In this document: in pieces, positions 51,824 to 59,983 of the stretch
How the letters are laid out: every line of letters starts with the position of its first letter
Position numbering within the stretch: position 1 is the stretch's first letter
Origin: CALBPI01 sp038524795
GTDB lineage: Bacteria > Pseudomonadota > Gammaproteobacteria > Steroidobacterales > Woeseiaceae
Length of the DNA stretch: 64,000 nucleotides
Assembly: GCA_038524795.1 (NCBI GenBank)
Contig: JBCBIJ010000013.1
Span: forward strand, 32,847-96,846
Reading direction: 5' to 3'
Notes under the pieces: generated by a model
What the model was told of the DNA's origin: nothing
Database searches by the model: none
What the model saw: the letters and a program-made list of their open reading frames with translations, nothing else
Translations under genes and position numbers: made by a program

Positions 51824-51925
51824 GCCTAGCGCCGGGAATAAGACGCATGGACACAGCTGGCGTCGTACTTGCATACGCAAGAGACATCACGGGTGCCCCG
51901 CATCTTCTGAAGTGACTTGCCAGGC
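51824..51925 (-). repeat. attC, type A3
   Basis: R' is GCTAGGC; R'' is degenerate (GCCTGGC). The body carries the GCAAGAGACAT variant also seen at 59220 and 60474. Confidence 0.8.
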
Positions 51926-51926
51926 G

Positions 51927-52616
51927 TCATAGGAGTAAACCCTTGTCTTGTAGTGCGCGTGCTTCATCTAAGTCGCGCCTCTTCGCCGATCCTGTTCCAC
52001 CCACCACGAGTACCGTATCGTCGAAGGGAGACTCGAGCAGATCCTCCGCAGAGATTCGCCAGACCGAATAGCCCTCTGAACCACTGATTATCGACTCCGC
52101 CGCCGCGCGAGTCAGCACAAAGTGCTCGCCGGACTTCCTCTTTACCAATCTGGCGGGCACGCCGAGAAGCGCCTCGAAAGAAGAAAAATCAGCCTCGGTT
52201 AGGTCGAGCGCCCATTCTACACCCGCATACTCATTGCTCTGGGCGGCCGCTACCTCGGTTGAGAGCCTCATGTCTTGCAAGTCGCACTGCCATCGGAACA
52301 TCAAGCCGCCGATGTAGCCGCGCAGGGACACTCGAGAATAAGAGCAGCCCCAGAGAAAAGATGGCGCATTGCCGACGCACTTGATGTCAGTAACAGTGAC
52401 GTCTTCAAAGATCGCTCCGTGTGCGAGGCAGGCATAGTGGCGACACTGAAACACTGACACGTCTCGAACAGTGACTCGGTCGCGTACAGTCGATGGAACG
52501 GGCGTCGAGTTGTTATGGACGGTCGTACGTCCGACGCTGACATTGCCGAACATCGCAGCGCCCTGTGGCGGATGCAGTCCGGTGATCTCGCCCGATACGC
52601 TAAATCGCTTTGGCAA
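51927..52616 (-). CDS. Cassette protein of unknown function
   Basis: A TTG start at 52616 gives 229 residues. The first 120 residues alternate short strands with Cys and His (RDRVTVRDVSVFQCRHYACLAHGAIFEDVTVTDIKCVG), suggesting a right-handed beta-helix-like surface. The second half is mixed. No family is recognised. Confidence 0.7.
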   Translation of the reverse strand: MPKRFSVSGEITGLHPPQGAAMFGNVSVGRTTVHNNSTPVPSTVRDRVTVRDVSVFQCRHYACLAHGAIFEDVTVTDIKCVGNAPSFLWGCSYSRVSLRGYIGGLMFRWQCDLQDMRLSTEVAAAQSNEYAGVEWALDLTEADFSSFEALLGVPARLVKRKSGEHFVLTRAAAESIISGSEGYSVWRISAEDLLESPFDDTVLVVGGTGSAKRRDLDEARALQDKGLLL

Positions 52617-52625
52617 CGAAGTGAC

Positions 52626-52727
52626 GCCTAACGCCAGGGCTCAAACGCACGGACGCGACTGGCGAAGGCTATCCGAATGCACAGGCTGTGGCGGGCGCCT
52701 CGTGGTGGCTGCGATGGCTGGTTAGCC
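52626..52727 (-). repeat. attC, type A1
   Basis: R' GTTAGGC and R'' GGCTAAC are both intact. Confidence 0.9.
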
Positions 52728-52740
52728 GGAACCTGCGAGT

Positions 52741-53262
52741 TCAAACGCTCATTTCCTCGTCGAATCGATCCCAATGACGGTCCTTTCCCGTACGCAGCTC
52801 AAGAATGACATCGACAGCGACATCTATCGGATCAGCGCCCTTATTGGGGACTAGCTTCACAGTTGCTCGTAGACGGAGGGACTCAAATTCCTTCATTTCT
52901 TTCGGAAAGCCGATAGACGCTACCGAGACCACGGTCTTTGGATCATCAGGCTAAACACGAGGCTCTCGTCCTGATGTGCTCGAGTGGCCGAATACTGACC
53001 CGGTTGTCACCCCAGTAAGCTGAATGCCTTCAACCGTGAACCCTGTCAGGGTGTCGGGCTCGGAAACCCTTACCCAGAATTGGATGCCATCGGGTAGTTT
53101 TGCCAGGCGCTCCTCGTCGATTGTCTCAGTAACGACAATCGTGATTGCGCCGTTCGCAAACTCGACGCGTTCAGCCGAGTACCGAACCGTGCTGTAAGTC
53201 GTGCAACCAGACGTGGCGAGCGCTATCACCAACACAAACGTCAGAAGAGTTTTCATTGTCAT
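52741..53262 (-). pseudogene. Cassette lipoprotein gene split by an in-frame TAG
   Basis: From ATG 53262 (signal peptide with lipobox TSGC) the frame reads to a TAG at 52951-52953, then continues in the same frame to 52741. The downstream part (FPKEMKEFESLRLRATVKLVP) reads on without interruption. Together the two parts would give a ~173-residue lipoprotein that fills the cassette to the attC at 52626. It may be a pseudogene, a recoded stop, or two products (the second from GTG 52932). Confidence 0.72.
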
Positions 53263-53265
53263 TCC

Positions 53266-53367
53266 GTATGACGCCGAGGCTCTGCTGTGCAGACGCAGCC
53301 GGCGGGGTTTTTGTACATGCAAGAGACATGTCCAGCGTCCCCTGTCTGATGCAGTGACTTGTTAGGT
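53266..53367 (-). repeat. attC, type A3
   Basis: R'' ACCTAAC is intact; the R' core is degenerate (GTCATAC). The body carries the GCAAGAGACAT variant. Confidence 0.8.
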
Positions 53368-53390
53368 GACCGTGTCCGCACTGCAACCCC

Positions 53391-53675
53391 TCAGCGTCTC
53401 GCCGAACGCAAGAACACACGCGCAACGATGAAGCCAACGAGTACGCTAAACAAAATACCCAAGACCACACCGAGTGGATCAACAACGACAAGGTAGCTGT
53501 CATGAGCATGCGGGGCGTCACCACAGGAATAGCTCCGGAAATTCGATGTAAGGCCGAGTGCAGAGCAGGCGCGCATGAGCCTTCCTGCACCAAGGACTGC
53601 CATAACCAGACCTGCGCCAACAGTTCCGGCCAGCACAGCAACAATCCGAGCCTGCTTGGACTGCACGAAAGTCAC
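53391..53675 (-). CDS. Two-helix membrane protein
   Basis: A GTG start at 53675 gives 94 residues with membrane helices at about residues 10-31 and 64-85. A loop with two Cys (RACSAL, YSCGD) lies between them. The start is 1 base from the attC core. No family is recognised. Confidence 0.68.
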   Translation of the reverse strand: MTFVQSKQARIVAVLAGTVGAGLVMAVLGAGRLMRACSALGLTSNFRSYSCGDAPHAHDSYLVVVDPLGVVLGILFSVLVGFIVARVFLRSARR

Positions 53676-53775
53676 CTAACGCCGGGGCTCAGGCGAATGA
53701 ACACAACTGACGCAGGCTTTACGGGCGCAAAGGCTGTGACAGTGGCCCCTTATTGGCTGCAGTGGCTGGTTAGGT
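53674..53775 (-). repeat. attC, type A1
   Basis: R' GTTAGGT and R'' ACCTAAC are both intact. Confidence 0.9.
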
Positions 53776-53781
53776 TGCATG

Positions 53782-54387
53782 CTAGTTGCCTCCCGAGTAA
53801 ATCAGCCGAGTGCTCTCGGGGAGATTCTCTAGCTTGCCCTCATCGCCAACGCTGTAGCTGCGGACAAGGTGGAATCCGGCCTCTTTGAACTCCAAGCTGA
53901 CGTTTGCGGTACCTTCCACAGCAATCGTGCCCTCGATACGACATGGGCGATCCACGTACACGACCAGAACATTGGAGCCTGATTCAGCGTCCACAATAGT
54001 TGCGCCGGGAAAGACGCTTGATCCTGGCTTTGCGAAGAACGTTGCCAACCGAAGGAACTTTGCCTCGGCCGGGACAACCGTTAGCTTGGAATACTGGCTG
54101 TTCCCGGTAAGTTCAACAGAGGCCTCTAGCGCCTGATCTTCGATCAAATAGAGCGGGAACACGATGTGGTCAGCTGCGATCGGAGCCAAACGATAGAAAC
54201 CCGCATCTTCTGATGGCGAGCCGACGAGCTGCCCCGGTATGAAGCCGATGACGGGCAGATGGTCTGAACCATCACCGAACCGCTCACCGGACTGCCACTC
54301 TGTAGTCGCTACAAGGAACCTCTGAAACTCTGCGCGTGAACTCGTGCACACGATCAGGAGTATGGCCATGGCAAAAACTGCGCGCAT
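53782..54387 (-). CDS. Secreted cassette protein of unknown function
   Basis: The start at 54387 (MRAVFAMAILLIVCTSSRA) lies inside the half-attC at 54380-54436. The mature part is beta-rich (KLTVVPAEAKFLRLATFFAKPG, VLVVYVDRPCRIEGTIAV, VSLEFKEAGFHLVRSYSV). No family is recognised. No R' core separates it from the DUF695 gene upstream. Confidence 0.68.
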   Translation of the reverse strand: MRAVFAMAILLIVCTSSRAEFQRFLVATTEWQSGERFGDGSDHLPVIGFIPGQLVGSPSEDAGFYRLAPIAADHIVFPLYLIEDQALEASVELTGNSQYSKLTVVPAEAKFLRLATFFAKPGSSVFPGATIVDAESGSNVLVVYVDRPCRIEGTIAVEGTANVSLEFKEAGFHLVRSYSVGDEGKLENLPESTRLIYSGGN

Positions 54388-54436
54388 GCAAGAGACCTGA
54401 CGGAGGTCCTGTGTCGGCTGCAGTGACTGGTTAGGC
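54380..54436 (-). repeat. attC, half site (R'' side only)
   Basis: R'' GCCTAAC is intact and half of a type-A3 body follows; the remainder, including R', has been replaced by the start of the next gene. Recombination at this position should no longer be possible. Confidence 0.7.
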
Positions 54437-54446
54437 GGCTGCACTC

Positions 54447-54935
54447 CTACTCCTTTCGAAGATAGTGCTTGTGGACGTTCTGGAGGTCTTCCCACCCAGG
54501 ATCCTCAAAGAACTCGATCTTAATGGGATACCGCGGGTGATCTGCAAGCGTGCTATTCAGATCCTCAAGAAAGCCGTCACGACTGCCAGTGTAGTAGGTG
54601 AGTTCCTTGATCCCGTTCCCCGTACGCGTGTAGACCTGAAAACACGTACCACGCGCCTCCATCTCGTCGATCGCGCCCTCTAATCGCATCATCTGGGACA
54701 ACATCTCCTCAACGGGCATTCCGCCGTTCTCAGAAACGTCGTACTCCCAAGTGATAACGGTGAGCCAACTGTGCTTGTCCCGCAGGTCCTCAGCTGGCAG
54801 CTCTTCAATGACCTTCATAACGACCCGCAGGCCGTCGACCTCGTACGAACCGACGACCCACTGCGCAGGCTCCTCAGACGACGATGAGCTCATGACGAAA
54901 AATAGTCCAATGAAGAATACTCCGAAGCGCGACAT
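54447..54935 (-). CDS. DUF695 family protein with signal peptide
   Basis: The 162-residue protein has a possible signal peptide (MSRFGVFFIGLFFVMSSSSS). It shows the DUF695 pattern: KHSWLTVITWEYD, MMRLEGAIDEMEARGTCFQVYTRTGNGIKELTYYTGSRDGFLEDLNSTLADHPRYPIKIEFFEDPGWEDLQ. DUF695 is uncharacterised and frequent in integron cassettes and other mobile DNA. Confidence 0.82.
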   Translation of the reverse strand: MSRFGVFFIGLFFVMSSSSSEEPAQWVVGSYEVDGLRVVMKVIEELPAEDLRDKHSWLTVITWEYDVSENGGMPVEEMLSQMMRLEGAIDEMEARGTCFQVYTRTGNGIKELTYYTGSRDGFLEDLNSTLADHPRYPIKIEFFEDPGWEDLQNVHKHYLRKE

Positions 54936-54944
54936 GGACTCGCC

Positions 54945-55043
54945 GCCTAGCGCCCGGGCTCAGCAGCGCCGGACGCTGGCGCGAGCTTGGCGACAGCCAA
55001 GGTTGCGACAGAGTCAAGCGTCTGCTGCAGTGACCGCTTAAGT
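54945..55043 (-). repeat. attC, type B
   Basis: R' is GCTAGGC; R'' ACTTAAG is degenerate. The centre has the AGCTTGGCGACAGCCAAG inverted motif of type-B sites. Confidence 0.85.
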
Positions 55044-55049
55044 TGCAGA

Positions 55050-55361
55050 TTAGTACTCTTCACCCTCATCTCCAACGACGATACCGCCCAACTCTTGAGC
55101 AACAACTTTCATCAATTGAATAGTCTGTTCGCCCGGCGACGATACCGAGATACTGAGCGCACCTTCCGAAACACGCCCCCGAAATATCGCACCATTACCT
55201 GCACGGGCTGAGTTCAGTGTACCCATTGTAATTGTCTGCCCAGTTACAGGGTTCTTGGCCGTTGCAACTTCAACCAGCTCAAGAGAATTGCTCCTGTCGA
55301 CGTACGCGAGCCAGTCTTCCAGAGTCTTCTCGGTTTCTTCAATGTGCAGGTCGTATCCCAT
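55050..55361 (-). CDS. Small cassette protein of unknown function
   Basis: The 103-residue soluble protein (MGYDLHIEETEKTLEDWLAYVD) shows the DLHI...DWLAYV pattern of small effector- or immunity-type proteins often found next to mobile DNA, but I cannot assign a family. It is a single-gene cassette. Confidence 0.68.
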   Translation of the reverse strand: MGYDLHIEETEKTLEDWLAYVDRSNSLELVEVATAKNPVTGQTITMGTLNSARAGNGAIFRGRVSEGALSISVSSPGEQTIQLMKVVAQELGGIVVGDEGEEY

Positions 55362-55416
55362 AGCCGCTCGCTTTCACTTGATTTCGTCGGACAATCCCCA
55401 GCGCTTAGGTCTTGCG

Positions 55417-55518
55417 ACTTAACGCTGGGTCTCAGACGCAAGGATGCGACTGGCGCGGGCCTCGCGGATGAAAGGGCTGTGACAGCCGCCCCGTGTCGGC
55501 TGCGGTGACTGGTTAGGT
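55417..55518 (-). repeat. attC, type A1
   Basis: R' is GTTAAGT and R'' ACCTAAC; both cores are intact. Confidence 0.9.
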
Positions 55519-55528
55519 CGCTTCCGCG

Positions 55529-56047
55529 TCATGGCCGGATCTCTACAGGTACGCCGTTTGCTACTGAGGACCATATCTCAGCCATCTCAACGGTGCTAAC
55601 TGCGACGCATCCATCTGTCCAGTCGCGGCCACGGAACAAAGCACCGAACAACCCGAGTCCGCTTGGTACGCCGTGGATCATGATATCGCCGCCCGGCGAA
55701 AGCCCCTGACTCTGGGCACGCTGCGTATCTGCAGCATTGGGGTAGGAGATGTGTAGAGAACGGTAGTACCGGCTCCCTTCATTTCGCCAGTCGATGCTGT
55801 ACGCACCCTCCGGCGTCCGGGAATCGCCCTCCTGCTCCTTGTGTCCGACGGGATTACCACCCAAGGAGACCGCATAGGACTTGATAACCGCGTCACCGCT
55901 CATGAGATCGAGGCGTCGCTCTGCCTTGTGGACGATTATTGCGTCCGCGGGTGGCAGCGCCTCTGCGAATAGGCTCGGCCAGTAGTCATCCGCAACGTAA
56001 ACGACGACGACTAGAAGTGTTGCCAAGAACACTGCGCGCTTCGCCAT
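55529..56047 (-). CDS. L,D-transpeptidase (YkuD domain)
   Basis: The 172-residue protein has an N-terminal membrane helix and a YkuD domain. IVHKAERRLDLMSGDAVIKSYAVSLGG is the first strand block, GDSRTPEGAYSIDWRN follows, and the catalytic region is IMIHGVPSG...DWTDGCVAVS, with the His and Cys nucleophile present. It should cross-link peptidoglycan or modify it from the inner-membrane face of the periplasm. An L,D-transpeptidase as an integron cassette is notable. Confidence 0.88.
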   Translation of the reverse strand: MAKRAVFLATLLVVVVYVADDYWPSLFAEALPPADAIIVHKAERRLDLMSGDAVIKSYAVSLGGNPVGHKEQEGDSRTPEGAYSIDWRNEGSRYYRSLHISYPNAADTQRAQSQGLSPGGDIMIHGVPSGLGLFGALFRGRDWTDGCVAVSTVEMAEIWSSVANGVPVEIRP

Positions 56048-56050
56048 GCG

Positions 56051-56149
56051 ACCTAACGCTGAGGCTCAGCAGCGACTGACGCTGGCGTGGGCTTAGCGAC
56101 AGCCAAGGCCGCGGCAAGGTCGATAGTCTGCTGCAGTGACCGGTTAAGT
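56051..56149 (-). repeat. attC, type B
   Basis: R' GTTAGGT and R'' ACTTAAC are both intact. It has the type-B centre. Confidence 0.9.
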
Positions 56150-56629
56150 GGCACATTGTCGAGGCTCAGCGAAGTACTCGACATCATCGGCTTCAATCCT
56201 CCATCTTGCGGTGCTCGCCAAATAACTCCACTCGATCTCGTGGGTGAGCCTTCCCTCATCCGAAATCCGAAACTCATCATAGCGCCAGTCGTGGTGCCCA
56301 TCAGCGATCGCAACCGCATCAAGCCAAAGCGCACTGACTCCGGAGTAAACGAGAGTCAGATCCATGTCATGGAAGGCACCAAGAAGCTCAACACGGACAC
56401 TTGTCGCGCGTTCGGCCGAGCGATCGCCTGAACCGACCTCGAGAACTTCGAATCGCTCTAGCCAGGCGTCGTTCGGCGATCGACGATCGTCGAGACTGAA
56501 CCACCAATCCGACGTCGCCAGCGAGAATGCGCCGCGAGGAAACTCCTCTGTGTGGCGCTTAAGGTACTCGCGATACCGCTGGAACGAGCCTACCGGGTCT
56601 TGGTCGCGCTGTTCCGAAAGAATGAACAA
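56144..56629 (-). CDS. Cassette protein of unknown function
   Basis: The 161-residue soluble protein has Trp-rich segments (SLATSDWWFSLDDRRSPNDAWLERFEVLEVG) and a beta-rich middle (VSALWLDAVAIADGHHDWRYDEFRIS). No family is recognised. Its TAA stop lies in the attC R'' core. Confidence 0.7.
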   Translation of the reverse strand: MFILSEQRDQDPVGSFQRYREYLKRHTEEFPRGAFSLATSDWWFSLDDRRSPNDAWLERFEVLEVGSGDRSAERATSVRVELLGAFHDMDLTLVYSGVSALWLDAVAIADGHHDWRYDEFRISDEGRLTHEIEWSYLASTARWRIEADDVEYFAEPRQCAT

Positions 56630-56638
56630 GCGGGTGCC

Positions 56639-56746
56639 GCCTAACGCACAACTTCAGCTGCGATAGACGCAGGCTGTGCCTTGGCAATAGCCAGGGTGCT
56701 AACTGGGTCAATTGTCGGCTGCGACGCTTTTTTGGACAGGTTAACC
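56639..56746 (-). repeat. attC, type C
   Basis: R' is GTTAGGC and R'' GGTTAAC. The body differs from types A and B and matches 43584 and 60987. Confidence 0.85.
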
Positions 56747-56759
56747 ACTTACACATCGC

Positions 56760-57104
56760 CTAAGAAAGTGCGAACGCAAAGTAGAGTAGCACCCACGGGT
56801 ATGCGCTAAGCAAGGGAATGCAAGAAACTGCCATCACACTTGCGGAACTAGCACCAGCTCGTTTTCTTCTGGAGCCCCAAATCACGGCAACCAAATAAAA
56901 GAACGGATAGGCAAGACAGGAAATAACGGTGTACCGGTAAATCGGGTCGCGGCAGAGAAACACACTCTCATCATCACAAAACGCAAGGCCGAACATCACA
57001 AATGGCCAGAGCAGTAAAATGACTCCGAACAATACAATTGGGATTCTGTCGGAGTTTCCCGCTTTCGTGTCCAGGACACTGCTGTCGAGGCTCGGATCGC
57101 CCAC
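56760..57104 (-). CDS. Three-helix membrane protein
   Basis: A GTG start at 57104 gives 114 residues; a TTG at 57128 would start within the attC core. Hydrophobic helices lie near residues 25-46, 62-82 and 95-113. No family is recognised. Confidence 0.65.
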   Translation of the reverse strand: MGDPSLDSSVLDTKAGNSDRIPIVLFGVILLLWPFVMFGLAFCDDESVFLCRDPIYRYTVISCLAYPFFYLVAVIWGSRRKRAGASSASVMAVSCIPLLSAYPWVLLYFAFALS

Positions 57105-57119
57105 TTTCGGCGGCCTGCC

Positions 57120-57218
57120 GTCTAACAACGGTGTTTAGTTGCGGCTGAGGCTGGCAACGGCTCGACGACAGCCGCGACGCCGGCAGGGTCAAGTGTCGGC
57201 TGCAGTGACTGGTTAGGT
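57120..57218 (-). repeat. attC, type B variant
   Basis: R' is GTTAGAC and R'' ACCTAAC. Its body is mixed between types A and B (CAACGGTGTTTAGTTGCGGC at the left side). Confidence 0.85.
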
Positions 57219-57578
57219 TGCAGGCTTTCCACTCCATTGCTCTCCATGCTTCCGAAGCTCGTCCTGCATTCGACGAGACAATCGAGGAAGGACCTCTAAG
57301 ATCTCGGCTCGGCTGAACCCGAACAAAGCGAAATCCTCCAGAAAAGACACTCCGAGTGCGTTGTCAACGTCGTCACCGGAACCATCGACGTATTCTTCAA
57401 CGAGTCGGAACGACTTCTCGACATACCAGAATCTACCATCACGAACGGCCTCTTCGACAGTGCGACGAAACGCGGCGACCTCTAGGTGGATCAGCCCGTG
57501 TAGACCGTCGCCCAAGCCTGCGAGCGCGTTCGGAAACTCAAGACGCAAAGCAGAGAGAAATTCCTCGCGCCGGGCCAT
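57213..57578 (-). CDS. Cassette protein of unknown function (DUF7674-like)
   Basis: The 121-residue protein has a helical start (ARREEFLSALRLEFPNAL), a conserved-looking RDGRFWYVEKSFRLVEEYVDGSGDDVDNALGVSFLEDFAL segment, and a helical end. The middle pattern resembles small cassette proteins annotated DUF7674; this is not certain. TAA in the attC R'' core ends the gene. Confidence 0.68.
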   Translation of the reverse strand: MARREEFLSALRLEFPNALAGLGDGLHGLIHLEVAAFRRTVEEAVRDGRFWYVEKSFRLVEEYVDGSGDDVDNALGVSFLEDFALFGFSRAEILEVLPRLSRRMQDELRKHGEQWSGKPAT

Positions 57579-57587
57579 GTCTTTGCA

Positions 57588-57689
57588 ACCTAAGGCCGGG
57601 GCTCAGCCGCGCGGACGCAGGCGGCGTGGCTCTTGCACATGTAGGAGACAAGACAGGTGCCCCGCGTCTGCTGCGGTGACTGGTTAGGC
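57588..57689 (-). repeat. attC, type A3
   Basis: R' is CTTAGGT and R'' GCCTAAC. Confidence 0.85.
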
Positions 57690-58124
57690 TGCGCCATCGT
57701 AGACCGCTCCAAGCTTGCGCCTGAAGTCCCTCACATCACGAAGCGAAACCGTGTTTGTGGTCCACACCGCACTGGGGAAACTCCAGAAGAGAACCGACCC
57801 TTTGTATTCCTTCGTGAATTCTGCGTTGCGCGCTGGCTTAGTAACCTTCCACGCCAGGTGCTTCCACGGCGTTCTCCTAAGCGTCAAGTTGCAGGGAAAC
57901 TCTCTATCAAGCAGGCGCTCCAAGAAGGAATCGAGTTGCCGCACCTCCTCTGCACTCAGGTCAAAGTGACTCCCGGCAAGGCGCAGCCCCCAACTAGTCG
58001 CTCTGACCGTGAGTCGCAATACACCGGGTACTTCGAGGGACGTATTCTCCCGCAGCACAAGCGCCACATTGGACATTTCGAGAGAGAAGTACGATGCAAC
58101 ATCAGTCGGAGTGGGCGCAGCCAT
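57684..58124 (-). CDS. Cassette protein of unknown function
   Basis: The 146-residue soluble protein has a SAEEVRQLDSFLERLLDREF helix and a Trp-rich second half (PWKHLAWKVTKPARN, GSVLFWSFPSAVW). No family is recognised. Its stop is the TAA of the attC R'' core. Confidence 0.7.
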   Translation of the reverse strand: MAAPTPTDVASYFSLEMSNVALVLRENTSLEVPGVLRLTVRATSWGLRLAGSHFDLSAEEVRQLDSFLERLLDREFPCNLTLRRTPWKHLAWKVTKPARNAEFTKEYKGSVLFWSFPSAVWTTNTVSLRDVRDFRRKLGAVYDGAA

Positions 58125-58134
58125 CAGTCGCGCC

Positions 58135-58236
58135 GCCTAACGCCAGGGCCCAGACGCAGCGACGTGGCTGGCGCGAGGCATGCCCTTGCGTGGCTCGCGA
58201 CAAATGCCCCATGTCGGCTGCAATGACTGGTTATAC
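58135..58236 (-). repeat. attC, type A2
   Basis: R' GTTAGGC is intact; R'' is GTATAAC. It belongs to the GTTATGC sub-family shared with the tail/leader cassettes. Confidence 0.9.
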
Positions 58237-58275
58237 CGCGGTTTGCTCATGCCTCAGTTTCAATCGCATCGAATG
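58237..58275. repeat. Cassette tail repeat, partial copy
   Basis: GGTTTGCTCATGCCTCAG is identical over 15 bases to the tail repeats at 59908 and 61561, then diverges. Confidence 0.6.
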
Positions 58276-58305
58276 ACCGCCTTGGGCCAGAGCAATCTGG
58301 TCAAG

Positions 58306-59121
58306 TCAGGCTAACAGGGGCTTTTGTCCTACTGCCTTAAAGAAGGTGTAGGAAAAGGTGCCGCTGGGTTCTGCCGTTCGATATAGAGCTCGGACTCCTT
58401 CGTCAAACAATGCTGAATCAATGATGCCTGCTTCGAGCGCAGACTCTCGAATACCCTCAATCATTGCTGTAAACGTTTTTTTGGTAAAGCCTTCAACGAG
58501 GTGCGGCTTGCTCGCGTCAACGTATACCATCCGCGGGGAAACTTGCACTGACTTGTAACCACACTTAGCAATTAGTGGGTAGAGACGCCGACCAATATGG
58601 GCGTCGCCACCTGCTCTTCGTTGCAATTCGACCTGCGAGTTGATCGCAGCATCGGCCGCACTACTTTCGGGGTGAAAATACGTTGACCCGTGGTCGCCTT
58701 CGACGACCGTAATCGTCCCACCAGGTTTCAGCACTGAACTAAGGCTTTTCAGAGCGTCAACGGGATTTGAAAGGTGTTCAAGAACGAAGCAGAGGAAAAC
58801 GTGGTCAAAAGTATGGGGCTCAAAAGGCAAAGAAAAGATGTCGGCTATTTGAAACTCTACATTGGTAATACCTTCAGCCAGGACGTTTTTAGCGGCGCGT
58901 GCAACAGAGTCTGCCGAAACATCAATCGAAACGATTTTTGCCTCAGGACTGCTCTTCGCGAGAGCAACGGTTTGCGCTCCGACACCACAGCCTGCTTCGA
59001 GAACGACGCTACCCTTCGGGTAGTGGGTGTCGGAATGGAGAAGCTCTGTAAGAGTTCGGGCCTGATCTTGTAGTCGGATGGCCTCTGCTGGCTTGTACCC
59101 GTGAACATACTTCTGATTCAT
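58306..59121 (-). CDS. SAM-dependent methyltransferase cassette
   Basis: AAAGGAGG precedes the ATG at 59121. The 271-residue protein has SAM motif I VVLEAGCGVGAQTVALA, motif II IVSIDVSADSVARA, and DHVFLCFVLEHLSNPVDALKSLSSVLKPGG. The N-terminal MNQKYVHGYKPAEAIRLQDQA matches the ArsM/UbiE-like group, though arsenic cysteines are not evident. It is more AT-rich than its neighbours and is the largest intact enzyme in the array. Confidence 0.88.
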   Translation of the reverse strand: MNQKYVHGYKPAEAIRLQDQARTLTELLHSDTHYPKGSVVLEAGCGVGAQTVALAKSSPEAKIVSIDVSADSVARAAKNVLAEGITNVEFQIADIFSLPFEPHTFDHVFLCFVLEHLSNPVDALKSLSSVLKPGGTITVVEGDHGSTYFHPESSAADAAINSQVELQRRAGGDAHIGRRLYPLIAKCGYKSVQVSPRMVYVDASKPHLVEGFTKKTFTAMIEGIRESALEAGIIDSALFDEGVRALYRTAEPSGTFSYTFFKAVGQKPLLA

Positions 59122-59219
59122 ATAAGCGCCTCCTTTCTACGCCTCGTTTGGGTCAATGGTTGTTGCTGCGGCAACCGACCGGGTCTGCTGTACATGTTGG
59201 CGGTGATGTATGCTGCGCG

Positions 59220-59321
59220 GCGTAACGCCGTGGCGCAGACGCGTGGACGCGGCCAACGTCGCTCTTACTCATGCAAGAGATATGACGGCTGCCCGGTGTT
59301 GGCTGCAGTGACTGGTTAAGT
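59220..59321 (-). repeat. attC, type A3
   Basis: R' is GTTACGC and R'' ACTTAAC. The sequence just beyond R' (GCCGCGCAGCATACATCAC on the minus strand) is the shared leader. Confidence 0.9.
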
Positions 59322-59801
59322 GCCATCTGCGACAGCCTTCCGAACATATTTGAGCCAGTCATCATCAGTCGACTCGATAAGTTCAGCCGACTTCATCGCG
59401 CCAAAAGAGTCCGGGAAGAGCAGGTAGGACTTTCCTATCTCAAACCCGTGGTTGGGACCGCAAATGCAACAAGGAAATTCAGATCTTCCTATGTGCGTGG
59501 CCCAAAAGCGCTTGTCGGAGTGATCAGAAAACGACGTTGTACCAACCCCGTCACCGATGGCATCAAACTCTATTGGCTCGACGATCTCGCCCTTCAACAC
59601 CTCGACGACGCGAAATGCATACAACACGATGTCGCTGTCACGAGTTGCCTCTATCGCTTCCGCGAGCACGATCACCTCGGCACCGGTTACTAGCTCTTCG
59701 TAGGTCCAACCTGCGCCATTCTTCGGAGAAAAGCAGCTGTGCCCTGGAGCTGCTATCGAGAGCAGTATCATGCACATGAGACATGTGAAGTACTTTCTCA
59801 T
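59316..59801 (-). CDS. Secreted cassette protein of unknown function
   Basis: The 161-residue protein has a signal peptide (to GHSCFSP) and Cys residues in SCFSP and CCICG that suggest disulphides or a metal site. The conserved-looking VLKGEIVEPIEFDAIGDG segment is in the middle. No family is assigned with confidence. The TAA stop lies in the attC R'' core. Confidence 0.72.
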   Translation of the reverse strand: MRKYFTCLMCMILLSIAAPGHSCFSPKNGAGWTYEELVTGAEVIVLAEAIEATRDSDIVLYAFRVVEVLKGEIVEPIEFDAIGDGVGTTSFSDHSDKRFWATHIGRSEFPCCICGPNHGFEIGKSYLLFPDSFGAMKSAELIESTDDDWLKYVRKAVADGT

Positions 59802-59804
59802 GAC

Positions 59805-59906
59805 GCGTAACGCCGGTGCTCAGACGCACAGACATAGCACGCGCAGGCTTTGCGAACGCAAATGCTGTGACAGGCGCACCGTGTCAGCTGCGGTGAGTGA
59901 TTATGC
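59805..59906 (-). repeat. attC, type A1 variant
   Basis: R' is GTTACGC and R'' GCATAAT. Confidence 0.88.
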
Positions 59907-59907
59907 C

Positions 59908-59958
59908 GCACTTTGCTCATGCCTCAGATCGTATCCTATCGAAGGGCAAATTTCGGCC
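59908..59958. repeat. Cassette tail repeat
   Basis: Starts with CTTTGCTCATGCCTCAGATC and ends with TTTCGGCC. It is nearly identical to 61561-61611 over about 45 bases. It is located directly inside the attC, at the 3' end of the cassette in minus orientation. Confidence 0.8.
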
Positions 59959-59983
59959 ATAAGTAAACGGTCACCAGCGAGCA

